From contig JAYVSZ010000032.1 in the NCBI GenBank assembly GCA_043774925.1, positions 1 through 15,152 of the forward strand: DNA of 15,152 bases. Direction: 5' to 3'. The stretch is from JAYVSZ01 sp043774925. GTDB taxonomy: Bacteria; Pseudomonadota; Gammaproteobacteria; Burkholderiales; Methylophilaceae. The translations under genes and the position numbers were made by a program. Numbering within the stretch: position 1 is the first letter of the stretch; every line of letters begins with the position of its first letter. Of this stretch, positions 7,420 to 14,605 are shown piece after piece. Under the pieces are notes generated by a model, which was not told where the DNA came from, ran no database searches, and worked only from the letters and a program-made list of their open reading frames with translations.

Positions 7420-8079
7420 CTAATCAGCAATAATGCGCACTAAAAATGCGCGAATATCTTCAATTTCCTCTGCGCAAACGCTGTGTGCCATGGCATATTC
7501 GTGCCATTCCACCACAAATTTTTGTGTTTGCAAAACTGCCAAAGAAAGTTGGCAAGTCGCCATGCTTATCACCGTGTCGTGCATGCCATGCGCCATAAAA
7601 ATTGGCGTATTTTGATTCGCAACTGATTTTTCTGCGGCTAATTGTGCTTTAAGCGGCAAATAGGTCGATAGCGCCAGCACGCCCGCCAATGCTTGTTGCT
7701 GGCGCAGTGCTGTGTGCAAAGCAATCGCACCGCCTTGCGAGAATCCAGCCAAAACGATTTTATTTGGCGCAATGCCGCGGCTGATTTCCTGTGCGATTAA
7801 GCTTTCAATATCGCGCTGCGATTCCCGAATTCCCGCTTCATCTTGCGGGCTGTTGCCACCAAAGCCGAAAATATCGTACCAAGCGCGCATTTCATAACCG
7901 TTGTTTGCGGTCACTTTTCGGTAGGGCGCGTGCGGTAAAATAAAGCGAATTTGCGGCAAATTGAGCATCTCAACAATCGGCGCAAAATCGTTGCCATCGG
8001 CGCCCAAGCCGTGCATCCAAATGACGCTGGCGGTGGGTTTTGTGCCCTGACAAATCTCAATCGGCGTGTCGTTTTTCAT
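7420..8079 (-). CDS. Carboxylesterase / phospholipase-type alpha/beta hydrolase
   Basis: This 219-residue protein fits the small cytoplasmic carboxylesterase family (PF02230, EstB/acyl-thioesterase-like). The oxyanion-region motif is WMHGLGADGNDF (21-32). The nucleophile is Ser114 in GFSQGG. Asp168 in HGMHDTVI and His199 in AMAHSV complete the triad. LPHAPYRKVTANNGYEMRAWYDI (48-70) is the usual substrate-loop block. No Shine-Dalgarno is visible before ATG 8079. The gene is divergent from the adenylate cyclase and is followed after 57 bases by xseB. The natural substrate is unknown; acyl esters or protein thioesters are typical for relatives. Confidence 0.93.
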   Translation of the reverse strand: MKNDTPIEICQGTKPTASVIWMHGLGADGNDFAPIVEMLNLPQIRFILPHAPYRKVTANNGYEMRAWYDIFGFGGNSPQDEAGIRESQRDIESLIAQEISRGIAPNKIVLAGFSQGGAIALHTALRQQQALAGVLALSTYLPLKAQLAAEKSVANQNTPIFMAHGMHDTVISMATCQLSLAVLQTQKFVVEWHEYAMAHSVCAEEIEDIRAFLVRIIAD

Positions 8080-8203
8080 GTGTTATTTGCTGTGCACTGT
8101 TCATTATTGTGAATATACGCTATGCTAACAGCTAAGAAATATAAAATAAATGATTAGAATCAATTAATTAACTAGAAAATTACAAAAAAGTTTCTTTATT
8201 TAA

Positions 8204-10420
8204 ATGCCTTTATTCTCAACCATCAAAAAACTTAGCGCGCGCCCAGTGCTTAGCCTTGCCATTATCGTGCTGATGCTGCTGCACGTGACCAATGTGATGC
8301 CACTTGGGTTTATCAATAATTTAGAGCAATTTAGCTACGACGCGCGGCTGAATTTACTGATGCCAAACACGGTAGATAATCGCATTGTGATTGTTGATAT
8401 TGACGAAAAAAGCTTGAAGGAGCAAGGGCAGTGGCCTTGGAGCCGCAATAAGCTGGCCACTTTGGTCAATACCTTGTTCGATTATTATCATATCGACACA
8501 CTGGGTTTTGACGTGGTGTTTGCAGAAAAAGATGAAAGTTCTGGCCTAAAAAGTTTACAGTGGCTGCAGAAAAATAACTTCAAAGATGATGCTAAATTTG
8601 CCCAAACCATAGAGGCGCTTAAGCCAAGCTTAGATTACGATAGTATGTTTGCGCAAAGTCTAAAAAATCGTAAAGTGGTGCTGGGTTATTATTTTTTGCT
8701 CAATGGCGAGACGCAACAAGTCGGCCAATTGCCCTCGCCCATCTTTACCACAGATTTTTTTAATAATACGCTCATCGACTTTAAAGAAGGCACAGGGTTT
8801 GGTGCTAATTTGGCTTTGCTGCAGCAATCTGCCTTAAATGCGGGGCATATTAACCCCGAGCCTGATGAAGACGGTATTACGCGCAAAGTGCCTATGTTAA
8901 TTAGGCATGCAGATGGCTATTATACGTCGTTGGCAATGGCCGTGGCACAGACCTATTTACAAGCGCCGTTGCAAACTAGAGAAGAAAAGGATGTCACCAA
9001 AGGTTATTCCAGTTTAGAGGAGTTTAAATTGGGCGATAGGCGCGTGCCTGTAGATGCGGAAGTGGAGGCGCTCGTTCCCTATCGCGGCTTGCAAGGTAGC
9101 TTTAAATATGTATCTGCCAACGATGTGCTCAATAACAAGGTGCACCTGCCAACCCTTAAAAATAAGATTGTATTAGTGGGCACAACCGCCGCAGGTTTGC
9201 TGGATTTACGTGCAACGCCAGTACAAGGCACATACCCTGGCGTGGAAATTCACGCCAACCTGATTGCAGGTATTCTTGATAACAACATCAAAAAACGCCC
9301 AAAATATACAATTGCCATAGAATTTGCGCTTTTATTGTTGGCAGGTTTATTGCTTACCTTTTTATTGCCAAGCCTCAACCCGCTTAAAGCAACATTACTC
9401 ACATTGGCAGTATTGGCAGGTGTATTGGCGCTAATTGCCGCGAGTTGGCAATATGCCAATTTGGTGCTACCAGTGGCAGCAACATTGTTAATGATAGGGT
9501 TGATTTATTTTGTCAATATGAGCTACGGTTTTTTTGTGGAATCGCGTGGAAAGCGCCAATTGGCGGGCATCTTCGGCCAGTATGTGCCGCCAGAATTGGT
9601 GGCGGAAATGGCGGAAAATCCAGAGAAAATTAGCTTGGTGGGCGAGAGCCGCGAGATGACCGTTTTGTTCTCAGATATTCGCGGATTCACCACGATTTCG
9701 GAAGGGCTAGACCCGAAACAATTGACGCAACTGATGGGCGAATTTTTGACACCTTTGACACAAGTGATACATCACAATCGAGGCACCATTGATAAATACA
9801 TGGGTGATGCGATTATGGCGTTTTGGGGCGCACCGCTGCGAGACAATAACCATGCGGCTCACGCGTTAGAGGCGGCTATACAAATGCAAGCATCCATTAG
9901 CAAAATTAACGAGAAATTTGCCGCAAAAGGCTGGCCTGCGATTCAGATTGGCGTGGGCCTAAACACGGGGAGTATGGTGGTTGGCAACATGGGCTCTACT
10001 TTCCGCATGGCATATACGGCCATGGGCGATGCAGTCAATTTGGGCTCGCGCGTAGAAGGGCTGACCAAATATTATGGGGTTGGTATTATTGTGACGGAAT
10101 TTGTTAAAGCAGAAACGCCTGATATGCTATACCGCGAGCTAGATTTGGTGCGCGTAAAAGGCAAAGATAAAGCGGTGCGCATTTATGAGCCGTTTGGCAC
10201 GCAAGTGTCACAAGCCGCCATGGATGAATTGAGTGCGTATCACGAAGCGTTAAATGCGTACCGAAAACAAGATTTTAAATTGGCAGAAAAGCAATTTTTA
10301 AACTTACAAAAAACGACGCCAACACCACTTTATGAAATTTATATCGCGCGCATTAAAGCGTTTAAACGCGTGCCACCCAAAGCACACTGGGATAGAGTGT
10401 TTAATTTTGAGAGCAAGTAA
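8204..10420 (+). CDS. Membrane adenylate cyclase with CHASE2 sensor domain
   Basis: This 738-residue class III nucleotide cyclase is predicted to make cAMP. Order: TM1 (about 14-34); extracytoplasmic CHASE2 domain (about 40-365); three membrane helices (about 369-389, 393-412, 417-441); a linker FGQYVPPELVAEM (457-469); the catalytic domain (about 481-662); and a TPR-like helical tail (about 671-738). Metal-binding Asp are D491 (FSDIRGF) and D535 (YMGDAIMAFWG). The base-selecting pair is K531 and T605, which indicates ATP rather than GTP. N612 and R616 of the AVNLGSR block are intact, so it should be active as a dimer. No clear SD or promoter is seen in the AT-rich 124 bp upstream. The next two genes are a phosphodiesterase-like and a cNMP-binding protein. 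Confidence 0.93.
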   Translation: MPLFSTIKKLSARPVLSLAIIVLMLLHVTNVMPLGFINNLEQFSYDARLNLLMPNTVDNRIVIVDIDEKSLKEQGQWPWSRNKLATLVNTLFDYYHIDTLGFDVVFAEKDESSGLKSLQWLQKNNFKDDAKFAQTIEALKPSLDYDSMFAQSLKNRKVVLGYYFLLNGETQQVGQLPSPIFTTDFFNNTLIDFKEGTGFGANLALLQQSALNAGHINPEPDEDGITRKVPMLIRHADGYYTSLAMAVAQTYLQAPLQTREEKDVTKGYSSLEEFKLGDRRVPVDAEVEALVPYRGLQGSFKYVSANDVLNNKVHLPTLKNKIVLVGTTAAGLLDLRATPVQGTYPGVEIHANLIAGILDNNIKKRPKYTIAIEFALLLLAGLLLTFLLPSLNPLKATLLTLAVLAGVLALIAASWQYANLVLPVAATLLMIGLIYFVNMSYGFFVESRGKRQLAGIFGQYVPPELVAEMAENPEKISLVGESREMTVLFSDIRGFTTISEGLDPKQLTQLMGEFLTPLTQVIHHNRGTIDKYMGDAIMAFWGAPLRDNNHAAHALEAAIQMQASISKINEKFAAKGWPAIQIGVGLNTGSMVVGNMGSTFRMAYTAMGDAVNLGSRVEGLTKYYGVGIIVTEFVKAETPDMLYRELDLVRVKGKDKAVRIYEPFGTQVSQAAMDELSAYHEALNAYRKQDFKLAEKQFLNLQKTTPTPLYEIYIARIKAFKRVPPKAHWDRVFNFESK

Positions 10421-10441
10421 TTTTGAAGGTAACTATTTGAT

Positions 10442-11206
10442 ATGCAAGTAAAAGTATTAGGCTGTTATGGTGGCATCGGCGGCGCAATGCGCACTACGGC
10501 GTTGCTGGTGGATGACGACGTGCTGATTGACGCGGGCACAGGCGTTGGCGATTTGTCGCTGGATGCGCTGCTCAAAATCGACCACATTTTTGTCACGCAT
10601 TCGCATCTAGATCACATTTGCTTCATTCCACTATTGCTAGATACGGTCATGGGTCTGCGCGCCAAGCCAGTGGTTGTGCATGCCAATGCGCAGGTGATCA
10701 ACATTTTAAAACAGCACATTTTTAATTGGCTCATTTGGCCCAATTTTAATATGATTCCTAGCGTCGAAAATCCATTTTTGCGCTATAGCGAAATAAGTGA
10801 TGGCGAAAGTGTGACCATCAACCAAAAAACCATCACTGCGCTGCCTGCAAACCACGTGGTACCAGCCCTTGGCTACCAAATTGCGAGCAACGCTGGCAGC
10901 CTTGTATTTAGCGGCGATACAGCTGGCGGCCAAGATTTTTGGCGCGCGGTCAATCAAATTGAAGCGCTAAAATATTTAATCATCGAAACTGCATTCAGTA
11001 ACGCAGAGGCAGAGCTGGCGGCGCTTTCCAAGCATTTGTGTCCAGCAACGCTAGCGGCGGAATTAACGCATTTAACACGCAAGCCTGAAATTTTTATCAC
11101 GCATCTAAAACCAGGCGAGGATACGACGATTATTGAAGAGATTGCCGCAAACCCGCAAACGCAGCACTGCAAAGCGCTGCGTCAACAGCAAGTATTCGAC
11201 TTATAG
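10442..11206 (+). CDS. MBL-fold hydrolase, class II cyclic-nucleotide phosphodiesterase-like
   Basis: This 254-residue metallo-beta-lactamase-fold protein carries the metal motif HSHLDH (53-58), plus H138 (ANHVV), D159 (SGDT), H198 (SKHLCP) and H221 (THLKPG). These are enough ligands for a two-metal site. The late SKHL and THLKPG blocks resemble class II 3',5'-cyclic-nucleotide phosphodiesterases more than RNase Z or glyoxalase II. The predicted reaction is cAMP to AMP in the cytoplasm, an inference supported by its place 21 bp after the adenylate cyclase. GAAGG at 10425-10429 is the likely RBS, rather far (12 bases) from the ATG. A different phosphodiester or lactone substrate remains possible. 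Confidence 0.82.
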   Translation: MQVKVLGCYGGIGGAMRTTALLVDDDVLIDAGTGVGDLSLDALLKIDHIFVTHSHLDHICFIPLLLDTVMGLRAKPVVVHANAQVINILKQHIFNWLIWPNFNMIPSVENPFLRYSEISDGESVTINQKTITALPANHVVPALGYQIASNAGSLVFSGDTAGGQDFWRAVNQIEALKYLIIETAFSNAEAELAALSKHLCPATLAAELTHLTRKPEIFITHLKPGEDTTIIEEIAANPQTQHCKALRQQQVFDL

Positions 11207-11209
11207 CTG

Positions 11210-12301
11210 ATGACCGAAACCATAGAAATTGTAGATCCTACCAAACCGCAACCAGTGAATAAGCTGGTGCTGGCAGGTTTTGACCCTATTTCGCGCCTTT
11301 CCCCAGGCCGTTTAGACGAGCTTGCTGACGTATGTTTTATCGAAAAAATCAGCAAAGATTTAGACCCCACGCGCATGAGCACAGAAGGCATGCAGGCTTT
11401 GTATGTGGCCAAGGGCGATTTGGGCATTCGCTACGAAAATGGCAATAAAGTGATTTTGCGCGGCGGTACCACCGCGGCTAAACATCCTGTGGATTCTGAA
11501 AAACTTAAAATTAAAGATACGATTGCCTTAACGCCGATTGACGTGGTGCGCATTGATTTAGATTTGCTGGATATTATGCTCACTTGGGATCAACTTTCTG
11601 GCTACGTGCCGCCAGGCGCGCCTGTGCGTGCGGTTGCCAAGCCAAGCGCGGTGAAGATTGATGCAGAAAGTTTTAACGCCTTCAGGCTAAAAAATGGCGT
11701 ATTTGCAAAATTACCCGCAGCCAATATCGAAACCATGTTTGCGCGCTTAACCAGTATTGACGTAGAGGCGGGCGATACCGTGATTACGCAAGGGCAAGAG
11801 GGCGATTATTATTACCTCATTCAAAAAGGCACGGCCGTGGTAAGCCGCGTTAAAGATGCCAGCCAGCCCGCCGTGGAACTGGCGGAAATTTCCGCAGGCG
11901 CCGCTTTTGGCGAGGAAGCGCTAGCATCCGACACCAAGCGCAATGCAACCATCACCATGAAAACCGATGGTCAATTGCTACGGCTGAGCAAAAAAGATTT
12001 TATTGAGCTGCTCAAAGCGCCAATAGTCAGCACTGTCAACATGGTGCAAGCCGAGCAACGCGTGCTTACAGGCGCGGTGTGGCTGGATGTGCGCTTTGAA
12101 ACCGAATATAAATACCACCATATCGAAGGCGCCGTCAATGCGCCGCTGCACGAGCTGCGCAACCAAATTGAAAAGCTCGACAAAAGCAAAGAATACATTG
12201 TTTATTGCCAAACTGGCCGCCGCAGCAGCGCAGCAGCGTTTATTCTCGCGCAGTTTGGTATTCAAGCGGTGGTGCTGGAGAATGGCACAAGGGCGGGTTA
12301 A
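11210..12301 (+). CDS. Cyclic-nucleotide-binding protein fused to rhodanese domain
   Basis: This 363-residue protein has three parts. Residues about 20-130 look like a degenerate cNMP-binding fold without a phosphate-binding cassette. Residues about 165-280 form a full cNMP-binding domain; its cassette FGEEALASDTKRNATI has Glu235 and Arg244 where the ribose and phosphate ligands belong. Residues about 285-363 form a rhodanese domain with WLDVR, HIEGAVNAP and active Cys333 in CQTGRRS. There is no DNA-binding helix-turn-helix, so it is not a CRP/FNR regulator. It starts 3 bp after the phosphodiesterase-like gene. The end is short: rhodaneses usually run GG-x-x-AW plus a few residues, whereas this one stops at ENGTRAG, 16 bases before the first REP. 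Predicted role: a cAMP-controlled sulfurtransferase or partner protein (inference). Confidence 0.87.
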   Translation: MTETIEIVDPTKPQPVNKLVLAGFDPISRLSPGRLDELADVCFIEKISKDLDPTRMSTEGMQALYVAKGDLGIRYENGNKVILRGGTTAAKHPVDSEKLKIKDTIALTPIDVVRIDLDLLDIMLTWDQLSGYVPPGAPVRAVAKPSAVKIDAESFNAFRLKNGVFAKLPAANIETMFARLTSIDVEAGDTVITQGQEGDYYYLIQKGTAVVSRVKDASQPAVELAEISAGAAFGEEALASDTKRNATITMKTDGQLLRLSKKDFIELLKAPIVSTVNMVQAEQRVLTGAVWLDVRFETEYKYHHIEGAVNAPLHELRNQIEKLDKSKEYIVYCQTGRRSSAAAFILAQFGIQAVVLENGTRAG

Positions 12302-12317
12302 ACTAGCGAGTTAAATC

Positions 12318-12339
12318 GTAGCCTCGATGATAATCGAGG
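12318..12339 (+). repeat. REP 1, short-loop type
   Basis: GTAG head, then arms CCTCGAT and ATCGAGG around a GATA loop. It lies 16 bases beyond the rhodanese stop codon. Confidence 0.9.
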
Positions 12340-12365
12340 GGGAAGTAAGTAGGTAGAAAGACACA

Positions 12366-12387
12366 GTAGCCTCGATGATAATCGAGG
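12366..12387 (+). repeat. REP 2, short-loop type
   Basis: Identical in sequence to REP 1 (GTAG, CCTCGAT, GATA, ATCGAGG). With REP 3 it forms an inverted pair upstream of the transposase gene. Confidence 0.9.
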
Positions 12388-12403
12388 GATAAATAGAATA
12401 TTT

Positions 12404-12434
12404 CCTCGATTACGTTGCACTTCATCGAGGCTAC
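12404..12434 (-). repeat. REP 3, long-loop type, inverted
   Basis: The same 7-bp arms enclose a 13-base loop, and CTAC follows on the plus strand, which is the GTAG head read on the minus strand. It ends 16 bases before the RAYT start codon. Confidence 0.87.
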
Positions 12435-12450
12435 GGCTAAAATTTAACGC

Positions 12451-12981
12451 ATGGTGCAATATCGGCGTAGCGTAATCAAAGGCGGAACTTACTTCTTTAC
12501 AGTAACGCTCATCAATCGCCAATCCGATTTATTAACCCAATATATTCAATTTTTACGCCAAGCAGTTACCCTCACACAACAACGCCAGCCATTTGAAATA
12601 GTCGCTTGGGTAGTGTTGCCAGAACATTTACACGCAGTGTGGAAATTGCCAAGTGACGATAGTGATTATTCAGAGCGTTGGCGTGCCATCAAATCACACT
12701 TCGTACGTTTACTTAAAGCGCAAGGCGTTGCAATTAATATGCGGCCAGATGGAAGCGCATTAGTTTGGCAACGTAGGTTTTGGGAACACACGGTAAAAAG
12801 TGAAGATGATTTACGTCATTGTGTGGATTATTGTTATATCAATCCAGTGAAACATGGTTTGGTTAAATCAGTTGCAGATTGGCCATATTCCAGTTTTCAT
12901 CGCGATGTTGCGCGTGGCATTTACCCCAGCAATTGGGCGGGAAGCAGTATTGAAACGCAAGGTAAGTTTGGTGAGCCTTAG
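12451..12981 (+). CDS. REP-associated tyrosine transposase (RAYT), Y1/HUH family
   Basis: This 176-residue IS200-like single-strand nuclease is of the RAYT type. Landmarks are the N-terminal RRSVIKGGTYFFTVTL, the HUH metal motif in LPEHLHAVW (H59, H61), WQRRFWEHTVKSEDDL, and DYCYINPVKHGLV with the likely catalytic Tyr127. Length and motifs are complete, so it should be functional. RAYTs cut and join REP DNA, recognising the GTAG tetranucleotide next to the hairpin. Here GTAG-headed REPs flank the gene on both sides. No insertion-sequence ends or target duplications are apparent, as expected for a domesticated single-copy RAYT. The start lacks a clear RBS. Confidence 0.93.
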   Translation: MVQYRRSVIKGGTYFFTVTLINRQSDLLTQYIQFLRQAVTLTQQRQPFEIVAWVVLPEHLHAVWKLPSDDSDYSERWRAIKSHFVRLLKAQGVAINMRPDGSALVWQRRFWEHTVKSEDDLRHCVDYCYINPVKHGLVKSVADWPYSSFHRDVARGIYPSNWAGSSIETQGKFGEP

Positions 12982-12987
12982 TCATTT

Positions 12988-13018
12988 GTAGCCTCGATGC
13001 AGCGCAGCGAAATCGAGG
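12988..13018 (+). repeat. REP 4, long-loop type, direct
   Basis: GTAG head, CCTCGAT and ATCGAGG arms, 13-base loop GCAGCGCAGCGAA. It is the only long-loop copy in plus orientation and starts 6 bases after the RAYT stop. Confidence 0.87.
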
Positions 13019-13026
13019 GGATTAGA

Positions 13027-13048
13027 GTAGCCTCGATGATAATCGAGG
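13027..13048 (+). repeat. REP 5, short-loop type
   Basis: Same GTAG head, 7-bp arms and GATA loop as REPs 1 and 2. Confidence 0.9.
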
Positions 13049-13067
13049 GACGTATTTGCAGAAACTT

Positions 13068-13088
13068 GTAGCCTCGATGAAATCGAGG
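13068..13088 (+). repeat. REP 6, short-loop variant
   Basis: GTAG head and perfect 7-bp arms, but the loop is 3 bases (GAA) instead of GATA. Confidence 0.87.
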
Positions 13089-13116
13089 GGGCAGTGATAA
13101 AGAAGAAGCCAGGCAT

Positions 13117-13143
13117 AAAAACCCCGCAAAAGCAGAGGTTTTT
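13117..13143. terminator. Probable bidirectional terminator between RAYT and pilin-accessory gene
   Basis: An imperfect stem (AAAAACC with GGTTTTT, one mismatch and one bulge, then GC pairs) closes an AAAA loop. It has T runs on both strands and lies between two convergent genes. REP 7 lies between it and the minus-strand gene. Confidence 0.6.
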
Positions 13144-13157
13144 GGTGTTACCTTAAA

Positions 13158-13188
13158 CCTCGATTCCATTTCATTGCATCGAGGCTAC
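13158..13188 (-). repeat. REP 7, long-loop type, inverted
   Basis: CCTCGAT and ATCGAGG arms with a 13-base loop, then CTAC. It is followed by two tandem GCTACGCTT units, apparently derived from the REP foot. Confidence 0.87.
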
Positions 13189-13211
13189 GCTTGCTACGCT
13201 TGCTTAGCCAT

Positions 13212-13970
13212 TTACTTCTTTTCTGCCGCTGGTTTTGCATCAACAATCTGCACAAACTCACCCGTTTTAGCATCCACAATCGCGGCCATTTGGCTTACTG
13301 CAGAGTAAATTGGCAAAAACAAAAAATCATACATGGGTCGATTTTTTTGCTGTAAAAACGCATCAACGGCTTGTTTGTTTTTAGCGCTAATAGCAACCAG
13401 CTCGCTTAGTGGTTTGCCCGTTTTAATCACTTCTGTTTGTTGGGTCGAGTACTTATCATAAAGTCGGGGATATTGCTGAGTCAGTTGCATTTGGCTTTGA
13501 ATTTCATAAAACATAAATTCTGGTTTATCACTTTTCTTTGGTGCAACAGAGGCAACTAACTTTGGGCCAGTAATGGACGCCGTGCGCCACTCCTCTTTTT
13601 TGCCTTTAGTAAGTTCTTTAGGATATATATCCACTACCGATGCAACATAAAAAGCATCTTTGTTAAATACGGTAAATATGGGTCGTGCTTCAAACATTAC
13701 ATAAAGTCCATAGCTCATGGCGGCTAGTTGAACCAAGCCAATACAAGTTAAATCAAACTTCAGTGATTTTTTACCTGTTTTAAATACTACAAAAGTCAAT
13801 AGCGGGCCTAAAAACAAATCGACACCCGCAATGGTGTAAATTAAGGGTTTACCACCCATTAGCTTAAAATAAGCATTTGGATACCACAAAAATAGCATCA
13901 AGATGATGATGGCGGTAATAATAGTAAAACTGATTAAAAAATGAATAACTGCGGCTTGGAATCTAGTCAT
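13212..13970 (-). CDS. TfpX/TfpZ-family type IV pilin accessory protein
   Basis: This 252-residue inner-membrane protein has three N-terminal helices (about 8-29, 43-63, 74-93) and a soluble C-terminal domain of about 155 residues. The blocks GKPLIYTIAGVDLFLGPLLT (40-59) and FEARPIF-x-VF (93-102) are typical of the TfpX/TfpZ family, which is encoded just downstream of type IV pilins and aids their assembly. Here too it follows the pilin gene, after 88 bases. The strong hairpin between them means it needs read-through or its own promoter; I found no good one. The C-terminus is Ala/Lys-rich. Assignment rests on these blocks and the context. Confidence 0.85.
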   Translation of the reverse strand: MTRFQAAVIHFLISFTIITAIIILMLFLWYPNAYFKLMGGKPLIYTIAGVDLFLGPLLTFVVFKTGKKSLKFDLTCIGLVQLAAMSYGLYVMFEARPIFTVFNKDAFYVASVVDIYPKELTKGKKEEWRTASITGPKLVASVAPKKSDKPEFMFYEIQSQMQLTQQYPRLYDKYSTQQTEVIKTGKPLSELVAISAKNKQAVDAFLQQKNRPMYDFLFLPIYSAVSQMAAIVDAKTGEFVQIVDAKPAAEKK

Positions 13971-14010
13971 GGTTTTAATAACTCTCTTTTATATGGCTTA
14001 TTTTATCAAA

Positions 14011-14040
14011 AAAAAGCCCCCTGTTTCTAGGGGGCTTTTT
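14011..14040 (-). terminator. Strong terminator after the pilin gene
   Basis: A perfect 11-bp stem (AAAAAGCCCCC with GGGGGCTTTTT) has an 8-base loop. On the minus strand it is followed by a run of eight T. It lies 18 bases past the pilin stop and before the accessory gene, so it should limit transcription of that gene. Confidence 0.93.
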
Positions 14041-14058
14041 AATTTCTTTAATTAGCTA

Positions 14059-14502
14059 TTAGCAACCGAATGACCCAGTTTTGATAGCGCGAGAATCATT
14101 ACACATGCCAGATAAGGTAAATTTTAAGGCTGTAGTGGTAGCCGTCATAGCAGCAGGTTGTAAAGTGGCAGTGTACGCTACACCAGCCGCAGTCGTCGCC
14201 TTGCTTGTGGCAATAATAATGCCATTGGCAACAAGTTGGGGAGCTATAACGTTTTCAGTTGCTGTTGGTGTGTTAACTCCATTTGCACCAGTATTACACT
14301 GTGTGATGTCGCCAGTTTCTTGCGCGCACAAAGCTACAGCTGTTTGCACAGAACCTAGTTCAGCCAATGTAGAGGCAGCACGTGTACGTGAAATGTAATT
14401 AGAGTATTGTGGAATAGCAACTGCCGCCAAAATACCGATAATTGCAACCACAATCATCAACTCGATTAAGGTAAAACCTTTTTGTACTTGTTTCATGTTC
14501 AT
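14059..14502 (-). CDS. Type IV major pilin (PilA/PilE-like)
   Basis: This 147-residue prepilin has a short leader (MNMKQVQKG), then the prepilin-peptidase site G|FTLIELM with Glu at mature position 5. A hydrophobic N-terminal helix follows (to about residue 30), with P31 and the Y-x-x-Y-x-x-R segment. Four Cys (59, 69, 134, 147) suggest the C-terminal disulfide loop of pilins (134-147) and a second pair at 59-69. The globular part is rich in Ala and Thr. An RBS (AAGGAA) 6 bases before ATG 14502 supports this start over Met3. It is expressed from a sigma54 promoter with a structured leader, and the TfpX/TfpZ-type gene follows. The pilus would serve adhesion, twitching or DNA uptake. Confidence 0.94.
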   Translation of the reverse strand: MNMKQVQKGFTLIELMIVVAIIGILAAVAIPQYSNYISRTRAASTLAELGSVQTAVALCAQETGDITQCNTGANGVNTPTATENVIAPQLVANGIIIATSKATTAAGVAYTATLQPAAMTATTTALKFTLSGMCNDSRAIKTGSFGC

Positions 14503-14540
14503 TTTAAATTCCTTTATAAATAAGTGTTTCGTAAAAGTTT

Positions 14541-14588
14541 TGGTACTAACAAATTAAAAAAATACACACTAGTAACTTGTTAATACCA
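14541..14588 (-). promoter_or_regulatory. Stem-loop in pilin mRNA 5' leader
   Basis: Arms 14541-14552 and 14577-14588 are 12-base inverted repeats with one imperfect pair and a 24-base loop. In the minus-strand RNA the imperfect pair is a G-U wobble, so the stem is unbroken; in plus-strand RNA it would be C-A. It would begin about 7 bases after the predicted start of transcription, like a 5'-end stabilising hairpin. Confidence 0.55.
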
Positions 14589-14605
14589 GTGCTTGGAAAT
14601 ATATG

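Noticed and set aside
8107..8125. CRP-like TGTGA half-site upstream of the adenylate cyclase
   Set aside because: Only one half matches; the second half of the palindrome is missing.
11971..12265. Minus-strand open frames inside the rhodanese part
   Set aside because: Antisense to recognised domains, with no start signal or motif.
12451..12981. A mobile insertion sequence of the IS200/IS605 type
   Set aside because: The protein is RAYT-like, with REPs rather than IS ends around it, and no IS boundaries or accessory TnpB are seen.
12318..13188. Repeated palindromes as a CRISPR array
   Set aside because: Repeats occur in both orientations with irregular spacing, carry a GTAG foot and surround a RAYT gene; spacers are not of uniform length and no cas genes are present.
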